A DNA stretch of 33,887 bases, taken from assembly GCA_021776465.1 (NCBI GenBank), contig JAJFFU010000027.1, forward strand, positions 1-33,887. Reading direction: 5' to 3'. The notes under the pieces are model-generated. The model saw only the letters and a program-made list of their open reading frames with translations, was not told where the DNA came from and did not search any database. This stretch comes from Parvularculaceae bacterium. GTDB lineage: Bacteria > Pseudomonadota > Alphaproteobacteria > Caulobacterales > Parvularculaceae. Position numbers and translations under genes: made by a program. This document shows, piece by piece, positions 6,905 through 13,557 of the stretch. Numbering within the stretch: position 1 is the stretch's first letter; each line of letters opens with the position of its first letter.

Positions 6905-7230
6905 ACTACCCCTCCCCCGGTAAACTTAGTTTAGAAAAAAGCGATGCATCGTTTCTTTTCACGCCTGAGTATAAGGGGTATGAGGTTTCAACAAAGTTGG
7001 TTTCTAAAAAATCCAGACAAAGACGACCGGGATTATTTACGAGCAACAGCCAACGGCTGGATGGTTCATGGGAAGATGTATGGCGCTTGGATGGTACTAG
7101 TGAATCAACAATCCAACGTGAGCGCCGTAGACGAAGTTTTAATAAAATACTCGTATATGCCATGGTATTCGTAGCGGTTATTGTGCTTGGTGCAATTCTA
7201 TCAGGGCGTCGCGGTCGCCGCCGTCGGTAG
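6901..7230 (+). CDS. Small membrane protein of the PxPxKxS/PEY family
   Basis: A 109-residue protein. NYPSPGKLSLEKS, then FLFTPEYKGYEVS give the shared motif. Residues about 79-101 form one hydrophobic helix (ILVYAMVFVAVIVLGAILSG) ending in an arginine-rich tail GRRGRRRR, so the C-terminus should stay in the cytoplasm. It overlaps the previous stop by 4 bp and is the last gene of the four. AAACTTAGTTT at 6922 encodes KLSL, the same codons as in the 5071 gene, so the two loci may be related by duplication. Confidence 0.65.
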   Translation: MNYPSPGKLSLEKSDASFLFTPEYKGYEVSTKLVSKKSRQRRPGLFTSNSQRLDGSWEDVWRLDGTSESTIQRERRRRSFNKILVYAMVFVAVIVLGAILSGRRGRRRR

Positions 7231-7316
7231 GTATAAAATAATCCAGAAAAAATTAGCGCATATAAAAAAGATAATTATCTTTGAGAATAATTAAGATTTC
7301 ACTAAAGCAAAACATT

Positions 7317-8186
7317 ATGTCCAAAGAACAGCGCAGAGACGTTTTTTATCTTGACCCAGCGAAGATTGAGATTAGGGATGGTTTTAACGTAAGAACCGAC
7401 CTTGGCGATATAGAGTCGCTGGCTCAGAGCATCTTGGAAAACGGGGTAATGCAGCCCCTAAAAGGTTATCGTGGGAAATCAAAAAACCCGAAAAACTACA
7501 TAGTCACCAATGGACATCGTAGATTAACAGCGGTACGGTTATTAATCGAGAGAGGTCACTATTCTAATAGTGTGGACAGGCCCGACGACTCGGACAAGGA
7601 AGGCAAAATATTTATGCCTTTTATATTTGAGTCGCAGGGTTATTCTAACGAAAGACGGATATTCGATATGTTTATTCTCAACGACGGAAAACAACTGCTT
7701 CCGATCGAGCAAGCCGAGGGAATCGACAGGCTGTTAAACTATGGATATACCATTCCTGAAGTCGCGAAAAAATTAGGTAGGGAACCTATCTATATAAGTA
7801 ACCTCCACAGGCTCCATAATGCACCAAAAAAATTCAAAAACCTCGTTGGTCAAGACGTGATCTCATCCACGTACGCTATTAAATTAATGCAGGAACATGA
7901 GGATTTTGATGAGATACATGAATTGATTGAAAAGGCCCGGAACAATGGGGGTGGTTCTCCTAAAGCTAAAGTCACAAAAAAAGACGTTGCAAAAGTGAGT
8001 GGTAAGTTCAATTCTTTATCGGAGTTTAAAAAATGCGTGAAGGCTAACACAGAGAATGAGCCTCACTCCCACATGAAAGAGACCTTCAACTTACTACAGG
8101 ATATTCTTAACGGCAAGCTTAGTAATCAAGATTTCAACAGAATCTTTTACCAAGACCCAAACCAAACACGTATACCAGACGCGTAA
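7317..8186 (+). CDS. ParB-like (ParB/Srx fold) DNA-binding protein, NGHRR type
   Basis: A 289-residue protein read from ATG 7317 (MSKEQRRD); a longer TTG-initiated frame from 7281 is less likely. Residues 8-80 form a ParB N-terminal domain: a strand with I..GFNVR, then LAQSILENGVMQPL, then VTNGHRRLTAVRLL (about 64-76). NGHRR replaces the GERR box of classical ParB. A helix-turn-helix follows at about 147-170 (TIPEVAKKLGREPIYISNL). Classical ParB proteins are CTP switches that load on parS. Whether this variant binds CTP, the three parS sites at 4173-5014, or the AAACTWAGTTT palindromes (one lies at 8185, overlapping its stop) is open. No ParA gene is seen. Confidence 0.8.
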   Translation: MSKEQRRDVFYLDPAKIEIRDGFNVRTDLGDIESLAQSILENGVMQPLKGYRGKSKNPKNYIVTNGHRRLTAVRLLIERGHYSNSVDRPDDSDKEGKIFMPFIFESQGYSNERRIFDMFILNDGKQLLPIEQAEGIDRLLNYGYTIPEVAKKLGREPIYISNLHRLHNAPKKFKNLVGQDVISSTYAIKLMQEHEDFDEIHELIEKARNNGGGSPKAKVTKKDVAKVSGKFNSLSEFKKCVKANTENEPHSHMKETFNLLQDILNGKLSNQDFNRIFYQDPNQTRIPDA

Positions 8187-8195
8187 ACTTAGTTT
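8185..8195. promoter_or_regulatory. AAACTWAGTTT palindrome at ParB-like stop
   Basis: Exact AAACTTAGTTT overlapping the last two bases of the ParB-like stop codon and 7 bp before the next ATG. It is followed by ACACC, as at 11690, where the same TTTACACC context recurs. Confidence 0.7.
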
Positions 8196-8202
8196 ACACC
8201 AA

Positions 8203-8826
8203 ATGAGAGCGGAAATTACTTTAACGAACATGGACTTACTACAGGAGTATCGAGATGTCCCTGTAGATAAGATTGTGGCAGCGCATTTTGAGCCGATGGT
8301 TCAGTCTATGATTAAATTCTCTTCTTTAGCGGTGTTTAAATTTAGTAACGGCGTAAAGGTGCTTAAGCATCCCGAAGATTGGATTGGCCTGAGTAGTGAC
8401 CTTTTAAGGGTTTCGACTGAAAAAGAGATTGGCCGCATGTATAAGACTTATAAGGCTATTATCGGAATGTTGATGAACGAGTGTAAGTGGGCTAATATTA
8501 GCCGAACTATTAAACTCTTACAGGATGAAAACCTTGTACCTAAAGAATGGGTTCATGATCAAACTAAATTACAACAACTCGGATACGACATGCTATCTCA
8601 ATCATTATTAAACAGAGTCTACGATCTCCGAGCCGGAGCCAATGGATTAATTCTCATAAAAGAAAAGACGCGCATCCGTTTAGATTTCGTTCCATTCGAG
8701 TGCCATGTTCAAATGAACGTGATCACAAAAGATGAATACGAAGAGATTTTAAAAACCAATAGCTCATCTGATGCTGAGATATCGATGTATGCTACGGGTT
8801 GGAACTCAAACTCCACCGAAGCATGA
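8203..8826 (+). CDS. Unknown protein downstream of ParB-like gene
   Basis: A 207-residue soluble protein, mostly helical, with a charged N-terminal region and FKFSNGVKVLKHPEDWIGLS near residues 46-65. It has no signal peptide, membrane segment or recognised motif. It begins 16 bp after the ParB-like gene, with a palindrome between, and its stop overlaps the next ATG, so it is probably in the ParB-like operon. It could be a partition or replication accessory protein, but only context suggests this. Confidence 0.6.
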   Translation: MRAEITLTNMDLLQEYRDVPVDKIVAAHFEPMVQSMIKFSSLAVFKFSNGVKVLKHPEDWIGLSSDLLRVSTEKEIGRMYKTYKAIIGMLMNECKWANISRTIKLLQDENLVPKEWVHDQTKLQQLGYDMLSQSLLNRVYDLRAGANGLILIKEKTRIRLDFVPFECHVQMNVITKDEYEEILKTNSSSDAEISMYATGWNSNSTEA

Positions 8827-9092
8827 ATCTTAGAAAAATCGCCATTGATATTATCAATGCTCTTGAGGAAAAAGACACCTCTCTTTCTCCTGATGAAAGA
8901 AAAATAGAAATCATCCAAGAGGCTTTAGCTGTGTTTTCACACGACACGTGTATTGAGTTTAAAAACGAGGCTATATCAGCGTGTGATAAAAAAATAAAAG
9001 AACTCATTCATCCCGACTACGTGTTCGGATTAACGGTTGCAAAGACAGCTATCCTAGACACCCAGCATAAGCTACTAATTAAACCATGGTAA
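8823..9092 (+). CDS. Small helical unknown protein
   Basis: An 89-residue protein starting at ATG 8823 (MNLRKIAIDIINALEEKD), which overlaps the previous stop by 4 bp. An earlier ATG at 8799 would overlap the upstream gene far more and is less likely. Highly charged and helical (ERKIEIIQEALAVFS). The stop overlaps the exonuclease start. The family is not recognised. Confidence 0.55.
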   Translation: MNLRKIAIDIINALEEKDTSLSPDERKIEIIQEALAVFSHDTCIEFKNEAISACDKKIKELIHPDYVFGLTVAKTAILDTQHKLLIKPW

Positions 9093-9877
9093 CACTAAAA
9101 AAACCCATAGCATTTCTTGATTTTGAATCCACTGGATTGGAGATTAGAACCGCTAGAATTTGCCAAATAGGCGTATCAAAACTTACGCTTGATGGTGAAC
9201 TTAAGACGGTGAAAATTCTCGTCAATCCTGAGATGAAGATTCCAAAAGAAGCCACCGTGATTCATGGGATCACCGATGAAATGATCAACACCTATAATAA
9301 AGGTGCCCCCGCGCATAACTTTAAATCCTTGGCCCCTAATCTTCTTGACTATATAAAGGGGTGTGATTTAGGTGGGTTTAACATTTTGAAGTATGACATC
9401 CCTCTTTTAAGAGAGGAGTTGATACGTGCCAAAATAGACCATAATTTTGACGGTGTCCAATACATGGATGTCTCGAATATATTCAGGGAACTTTACCCGA
9501 GGAATCTTGCGAGCGTCTTTAAGTTCTACATGAATCAAGATATGGACGGCAACCATGACGCCGGAGAAGACGCTAAAGCGTCAGCCAATATCTTTTTAAA
9601 GATGATCGAAACTGAGTCTGAGAAAATCGGCGACGGTGTGGACTCGTTTTTCACAATGAGTGACTCAAAGATAAAAAGGGTTGATTTTGCTGGGTACTTC
9701 ATTAAGGACGAAGAAGGGCAGGTGTGTTTTAATTTCGGCAAAAGCATCGGAAAGGTTGCCTCCAAGAACAAGAAGTTTCTTCAATGGATGATTGACAAGG
9801 GAGACTTTCCTCGTGACACCCTCGAATGGGCAGAGCGAATAATAGAGGCAAATAAAACTGTTAACACAGAAGGCTAA
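9086..9877 (+). CDS. DEDDh 3'-5' exonuclease (DnaQ-like)
   Basis: A 263-residue exonuclease of the DnaQ fold. Exo I is FLDFEST (Asp12 and Glu14), Exo II lies in GFNILKYDIPLL (about residues 97-108), and Exo III is HDAGEDA (about 156-162), giving the DEDDh set that binds two metal ions and removes 3'-terminal nucleotides. Residues 1-175 hold the catalytic domain. The last 85 residues (VDFAGYFIKDEEGQVCFNFG) resemble the C-terminal extension often found on phage and Bacteroidota DnaQ-like proteins. It is likely used for proofreading, repair or host DNA turnover. It overlaps the preceding gene by 7 bp. Confidence 0.88.
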   Translation: MVTLKKPIAFLDFESTGLEIRTARICQIGVSKLTLDGELKTVKILVNPEMKIPKEATVIHGITDEMINTYNKGAPAHNFKSLAPNLLDYIKGCDLGGFNILKYDIPLLREELIRAKIDHNFDGVQYMDVSNIFRELYPRNLASVFKFYMNQDMDGNHDAGEDAKASANIFLKMIETESEKIGDGVDSFFTMSDSKIKRVDFAGYFIKDEEGQVCFNFGKSIGKVASKNKKFLQWMIDKGDFPRDTLEWAERIIEANKTVNTEG

Positions 9878-9888
9878 AACCAAGAATT

Positions 9889-10020
9889 ATGGAGGTAACA
9901 ACAAAATTTAACGAGGGAGACGTTGCATGGTACATGCATATGAATGCCCCCCACAGGCAAAATACTTGGAATACCCATCTTTGTAGGAGTTGGGTCACTA
10001 TAATCAAACTACCGATATAG
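9889..10020 (+). CDS. Short frame, possibly a decayed small gene
   Basis: ATG 9889 to TAG 10018-10020 encodes 43 residues starting MEVTTKFNEGDVAWYMHMN. The KF.EGD.AWYM start resembles small SH3-like phage proteins with a KGD.VWYM opening, but the remainder does not keep that pattern. Past the stop the frame continues open for about 23 codons (TFKILLQAALKVGEIVKY). It could be a complete small protein or a gene broken by mutation. The region to 10238 holds nothing else convincing. Confidence 0.35.
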   Translation: MEVTTKFNEGDVAWYMHMNAPHRQNTWNTHLCRSWVTIIKLPI

Positions 10021-10238
10021 ACGTTTAAAATTTTGCTTCAGGCAGCCTTGAAGGTCGGGGAGATTGTTAAATATAAACATGCTGGCTTCTAACTCTAAAA
10101 ACCGATACAGATACCGATGTATTCAACCATCATCAATCAAGGATTCAGGGGGTAAATCTTTAAAGTTTAAAACTTATAGTGTTTAACTTTCAAACCAACT
10201 AGAAATTGTCGCTTGAAGTTATTTTTTATACGCACAAC

Positions 10239-10733
10239 ATGACGGAAACTAAGTTTATAAAATCTTTAATCGGCCCGATAGATGACGATGGCTTAACGAA
10301 TAAAGCATTCAGAGATCATGTTAGGGTGTTACTTTCTCAGATTACTAATTACGATTACATTCCTAATATTCACACCCAAGCACTCGTCTCTTGTTATCAC
10401 GGAACAACGAGCAAAGAAAAAGCTAGAAGCATCATTAAAAATGGATTTAACCCCAACACTTTTTTCGCTCGCAATCTTGAGGATGCAATTTTTATGGGGG
10501 GCAAGCATGTGTTTCAGGTTTTGTTTCGCACCTGTGATCTACCTGAAAATTGGCAGGTAAGGTGTTTGGACAGGATTCCTCCCTGGCGAATACTTGAGCT
10601 ACGTACATATTCTAAATCGTCACCGTGGCACGAAAACAAAATCTTACAAAGTCAGTTCTATAGCGCTCGTCTTGAGACTCCGTATCAACAACCTCCTTAT
10701 GCTTTTAACGATTTATGGAAGAAATTAAATTAA
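10239..10733 (+). CDS. ADP-ribosyltransferase-like protein
   Basis: A 164-residue protein from ATG 10239 (MTETKFIKS); a longer TTG-initiated frame from 10206 is less likely. Residues 53-70 read YHGTTSKEKARSIIKNGF, and FFARNLEDAIFMGGKHVFQVLF follows (in parts). This is the ART/PARP-type layout, in which the Y/H-x-T-strand binds NAD and a second strand completes the site. Phages use such enzymes to modify host proteins or nucleic acids. The third catalytic residue cannot be assigned safely. A Tpt1-like RNA 2'-phosphotransferase fold is another option. AAACTAAGTTT lies inside the gene at 10246. Confidence 0.55.
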   Translation: MTETKFIKSLIGPIDDDGLTNKAFRDHVRVLLSQITNYDYIPNIHTQALVSCYHGTTSKEKARSIIKNGFNPNTFFARNLEDAIFMGGKHVFQVLFRTCDLPENWQVRCLDRIPPWRILELRTYSKSSPWHENKILQSQFYSARLETPYQQPPYAFNDLWKKLN

Positions 10734-10756
10734 CACTGAGAGGTTAACCTAAAATT

Positions 10757-11275
10757 ATGACTGATTATATAGAAGCACAAACATCGATGTATCCAGATGA
10801 GTCTGGCGCGATAATATCTGAGTGCGAAAACTACAGGTATCGGCTTTGGCGTGTATGGGATAACGCTCATCCGCGTGTGCTTTTTATAATGCTTAATCCT
10901 TCAACCGCTGACGCTTCGGAAGACGACCCCACTATTCGTCGTTGTATTGGTTTTGCAAAATCATGGGGGTATGGGGGTCTTATGGTTGGTAATTTATTTG
11001 CCTTCAGAACCCCTTATCCGAAAGAATTAAAAACGGTTGTCTCTCACAAAACATATATCAATTCTATCCATATCGAGGCTATGATGTCAGAGTGTGATGT
11101 AACGATTTGCGCATGGGGCAATCCACCGATCCAAGCTCCTCGCTACCCCTTTATGAACAAGAAGGTTCTCCACTGTTTAGCTCTAACGAATTCAAACAAT
11201 CCGCGCCACCCTCTTTATTTAAAAAAAGACTTACGCCCTGTATTATTCAGCCCTAACCACCCATATTTAAACTAA
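10757..11275 (+). CDS. DUF1643 family protein
   Basis: A 172-residue protein. LFIMLNPSTADA, DDPTIRRCIGFAKSWGYGG and GNLFAFRTPYPKEL (about residues 42-95) are the family's strongest motifs. DUF1643 proteins are common in bacteria and phages. Their activity is not settled in my knowledge. The conserved D/R/C-rich segments suggest a nucleotide- or nucleic-acid-related enzyme. It lies 23 bp after the ART-like gene, probably in the same transcript. Confidence 0.85.
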   Translation: MTDYIEAQTSMYPDESGAIISECENYRYRLWRVWDNAHPRVLFIMLNPSTADASEDDPTIRRCIGFAKSWGYGGLMVGNLFAFRTPYPKELKTVVSHKTYINSIHIEAMMSECDVTICAWGNPPIQAPRYPFMNKKVLHCLALTNSNNPRHPLYLKKDLRPVLFSPNHPYLN

Positions 11276-11279
11276 AAAA

Positions 11280-11696
11280 ATGAAAAAAACACATTACGCA
11301 GATGGTCACGACAGGTACATGAGTGAAGTAGTATTTAAGGATAAACTCTTTAACAACACTAACAAAGAATTGCTTCAACGCTTTGCTGTTTACCACAAGA
11401 AAAACACCTCAATTTATCACGACTTTAAAGAGTTGGCGTTTCAGATGATATCTGCTGATAGGGCAAAATACTCCGCGTGGGTGGTGGTTAACGTGATTCG
11501 ATGGCGCCGAGACAGTAAGAGCAATAACAAGCTATTTAAGATCAACAACGATTTCATAGCAATATATGCCCGGATGTTTGCGGTGGAATTCCCTCAGTAC
11601 AAGGATTTCTTCGTTACAAGAAAAATGAAGCCTATCCGCAGTATCAGTCAGGAAGAGCGCGCCCGGATCAACGACGAAGAAAACTTACTAAACTAA
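11280..11696 (+). CDS. Conserved phage-type unknown protein
   Basis: A 138-residue basic protein. Landmarks are IYHDFKELAFQMISADRAKYSAW (in parts, about 46-68), VNVIRWRRD, and FKINNDFIAIYARMF (about 84-100). I have the impression of a widespread phage hypothetical family with an IRW...FKINN..YARMF core, but cannot name it. The aromatic and arginine content would suit nucleic acid binding. It starts 4 bp after DUF1643. A palindrome overlaps its stop codon. Confidence 0.65.
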   Translation: MKKTHYADGHDRYMSEVVFKDKLFNNTNKELLQRFAVYHKKNTSIYHDFKELAFQMISADRAKYSAWVVVNVIRWRRDSKSNNKLFKINNDFIAIYARMFAVEFPQYKDFFVTRKMKPIRSISQEERARINDEENLLN

Positions 11697-11700
11697 GTTT
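11690..11700. promoter_or_regulatory. AAACTWAGTTT palindrome at 11690
   Basis: Exact AAACTAAGTTT spanning the stop of the upstream gene and followed by ACACC, as at 8185. The next gene starts 42 bp further on. Confidence 0.7.
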
Positions 11701-11742
11701 ACACCATGACGTTTCACTATGAAAACAAATTGAAAAACGGAT

Positions 11743-12228
11743 ATGATAAGAGTATTTACACATAATAAGAACAGCTTCGACGCCTTAGTCAGAAACAGGG
11801 GGTTATCAAGCGATAATGTCGAGACTGAGGCCCCTCATGCTTTTTACATCTCAATAAACGATACTTGCGGAACTGATCAGGTGCCGTATTTTGAAAATAG
11901 AGAGAATGTACTGGTTCTCTTTTTTGACGACGTCACAGAAGACATTGAGGTTCCGGTGTTGGGAAGTGACATAACACTGACTGTAAAGGCTTTCACGATC
12001 GAACAAGCAAGAGAGGTAATTCATTTTTTAGAAAAACAGAAAGGTAGGCCAAGCTGTGTCGTTCATTCCGCAGTCGGAATAGCCCGCAGTGGAGCGCTGG
12101 GTGAGTTTGTAAACGATTATTTTAACGGGGATTACCACACTTTCAAAAGACAAAACCCCCGCATCCTCCCAAATGGAATGGTTTTACGATTACTTAAACA
12201 AGCATGGAAAGAAATAGATTACCCATAA
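11743..12228 (+). CDS. Tyrosine/dual-specificity phosphatase-like protein, catalytic Cys replaced by Ser
   Basis: A 161-residue protein with the phage PTP/DSP layout: an N-terminal beta region, a helix FTIEQAREVIHFLEKQ (about 84-99), then the P-loop VHSAVGIARSG at 107-117. The family signature is HCxxGxxRS; here His108, Gly112, Arg115 and Ser116 are kept but the nucleophile is Ser109 (codon TCC, one base from TGC). A C-to-S change usually removes catalysis while phosphate binding is kept, so this is probably a pseudophosphatase that binds phosphorylated partners. It could also be a sequencing error or a recent loss. It lies downstream of a palindrome in the ART-like/DUF1643 gene group. Confidence 0.7.
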   Translation: MIRVFTHNKNSFDALVRNRGLSSDNVETEAPHAFYISINDTCGTDQVPYFENRENVLVLFFDDVTEDIEVPVLGSDITLTVKAFTIEQAREVIHFLEKQKGRPSCVVHSAVGIARSGALGEFVNDYFNGDYHTFKRQNPRILPNGMVLRLLKQAWKEIDYP

Positions 12229-12371
12229 TGGAAAGTAGCTATACTCTTTTATCTCATCACATGCGGGAACGCTCGATGAGTCTGTATAAGACACGGTAAA
12301 TATTACGAGGTTGGCTCGGTGATTCCGATTGGGCCCTTCAAGTCAGTCAAACTAAACTATAAAATCGAAAC

Positions 12372-12635
12372 ATGAAGGAGTCTTATATATTGATGAGTGA
12401 TACTGAAATTCAGGACTTTGTTGAATCAAACGTAGATGTCTACGAAGACCAGGAGCATATATTTGATATGCTCCAAGCGGTACAGAGTTGTATAAATGGC
12501 AATCCCCATGGCTCATTCATTACTTCTGTCGCTAATCAGGATTGGGATAACGCCCGCCCTGACTCTATTAACCTACGCCACTTTGATGTGTACAAGGTAT
12601 TTATGAATCAGATAACCCGAAAGGATCAACAGTAA
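12372..12635 (+). CDS. Small acidic unknown protein
   Basis: An 87-residue protein with no membrane segment. The N-terminal half is acidic (DTEIQDFVESNVDVYEDQEH). Residues 64-87 hold LRHFDVYKVFMNQITRK. The start at 12372 follows an AAACATG context. The family is not recognised. The 140 bp before it contain only a 23-codon frame (12228-12299) that I do not count as a gene. Confidence 0.55.
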   Translation: MKESYILMSDTEIQDFVESNVDVYEDQEHIFDMLQAVQSCINGNPHGSFITSVANQDWDNARPDSINLRHFDVYKVFMNQITRKDQQ

Positions 12636-12655
12636 TTCCCTATTTAAAAATCATC

Positions 12656-12892
12656 ATGGAAAAGAAAACAATCAAAGTAGAATATACTCAAGAGGTCTTT
12701 TGTGAACGAGAAATCGAGGTAAGCGAAAGAACGTACGCCCTTCTTGAGAAGTACAATAAAAAAGATGTTAGCTGTGACCACAGAAACCAAGAAGAATCAT
12801 CTCTGTATCGCAGTATCACACGTGACCAATCACCAGAGGAAGCGGTTGAGTCGCATATTATTCACATTACCTCTGTAAAAGAGATTAAATAG
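12656..12892 (+). CDS. Small charged unknown protein
   Basis: A 78-residue, highly charged protein (KKTIKVEYTQEVFCEREIEVSE near the N-terminus, in parts). A beta-hairpin followed by a helix is plausible. Starts 20 bp after the previous stop. It is not recognised. Confidence 0.55.
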   Translation: MEKKTIKVEYTQEVFCEREIEVSERTYALLEKYNKKDVSCDHRNQEESSLYRSITRDQSPEEAVESHIIHITSVKEIK

Positions 12893-12971
12893 AAACTACA
12901 AAGGAATAAGAAGACTAAGCCTAATATTTTATTATCTTCGTAGATAACCGCGTTAATTTAACATAGATATT

Positions 12972-13385
12972 ATGAGCGAGTCCAATCGGCTTAAGGCGAT
13001 TCTGAAGAAGAAGAAGATTAATATGTACACGTTGGCAGTGGAAACCGGGGTGTCTGAGAAGAAAATAATAGCTCTGTGTGAGGACATGGATGAGGGTATG
13101 TACTTGAATACGGCTAACAGGATTTGTGAGTTTTTAAAATGTGATTTTGACAAAGTGTTTGGTGATCGAACCTACACACGTCTAAAACGCATGATCATGG
13201 AGCGAAACATCAGTCAAAAAGCTCTCGCTGCGGGATCAGATATAAAGCAATACAAGATTTCGAATTTATGTAATAACATAAACGAGAATGTATACATGAG
13301 CACCGCTAAGAGGATTTGTGAGTTTTTAGACTGCACCCTTGATGAAGCCTTCGGAGATCGTGACTACTCATTCGAGGACGCGTAG
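12972..13385 (+). CDS. Tandem helix-turn-helix (XRE-like) regulator
   Basis: A 137-residue protein made of two copies of a Cro/CI-type helix-turn-helix: residues about 6-64 (RLKAILKKKKINMYTLAVETG ... ANRICEFLKCDFDKVFGD, in parts) and 70-128 (RLKRMIMERNISQKALAAGSD ... AKRICEFLDCTLDEAFGD). The repeats share R-I-C-E-F-L.C..D..FGD. Two DNA-reading heads on one chain could bind palindromic DNA as a monomer. It stands alone with about 80 bp upstream containing a TATCTTCG element close to the Bacteroidota TAnnTTTG box. A palindrome (13388-13398) begins 3 bp after its stop. It is a reasonable candidate to read that motif. Confidence 0.75.
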   Translation: MSESNRLKAILKKKKINMYTLAVETGVSEKKIIALCEDMDEGMYLNTANRICEFLKCDFDKVFGDRTYTRLKRMIMERNISQKALAAGSDIKQYKISNLCNNINENVYMSTAKRICEFLDCTLDEAFGDRDYSFEDA

Positions 13386-13387
13386 AA

Positions 13388-13398
13388 AAACTTAGTTT
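13388..13398. promoter_or_regulatory. AAACTWAGTTT palindrome at 13388
   Basis: Exact AAACTTAGTTT 3 bp after the tandem HTH gene. A degenerate copy (CTAAGTTTACACC, 13514-13526) follows about 120 bp downstream, ahead of the glycosyltransferase gene. Confidence 0.7.
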
Positions 13399-13419
13399 AA
13401 CGCATAAAGTAAAAAGAGC

Positions 13420-13554
13420 ATGTTAAAACACCGAAAGGCCTGTTTCAAGATTCTACCCCAACCTAGACATTTCATTACCGCCGAAGTTGACCAGAAAATA
13501 ATGAACCACCCTTCTAAGTTTACACCATTAAATTTTTTGGAAAACACGATTTGA
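13420..13554 (+). CDS. Possible small protein (44 aa)
   Basis: ATG 13420 to TGA 13552-13554 encodes 44 residues (MLKHRKACFKILPQPRHF...NFLENTI). Basic N-terminal half, no recognised motif. It ends 3 bp before the glycosyltransferase start, which favours a real leader gene, but a chance frame cannot be excluded. Confidence 0.35.
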   Translation: MLKHRKACFKILPQPRHFITAEVDQKIMNHPSKFTPLNFLENTI

Positions 13555-13557
13555 TTG

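Noticed and set aside
12228-12299. A 23-codon frame overlapping the stop of the phosphatase-like gene (TAATG)
   Set aside because: Too short, no recognisable composition, and the overlap could be chance.
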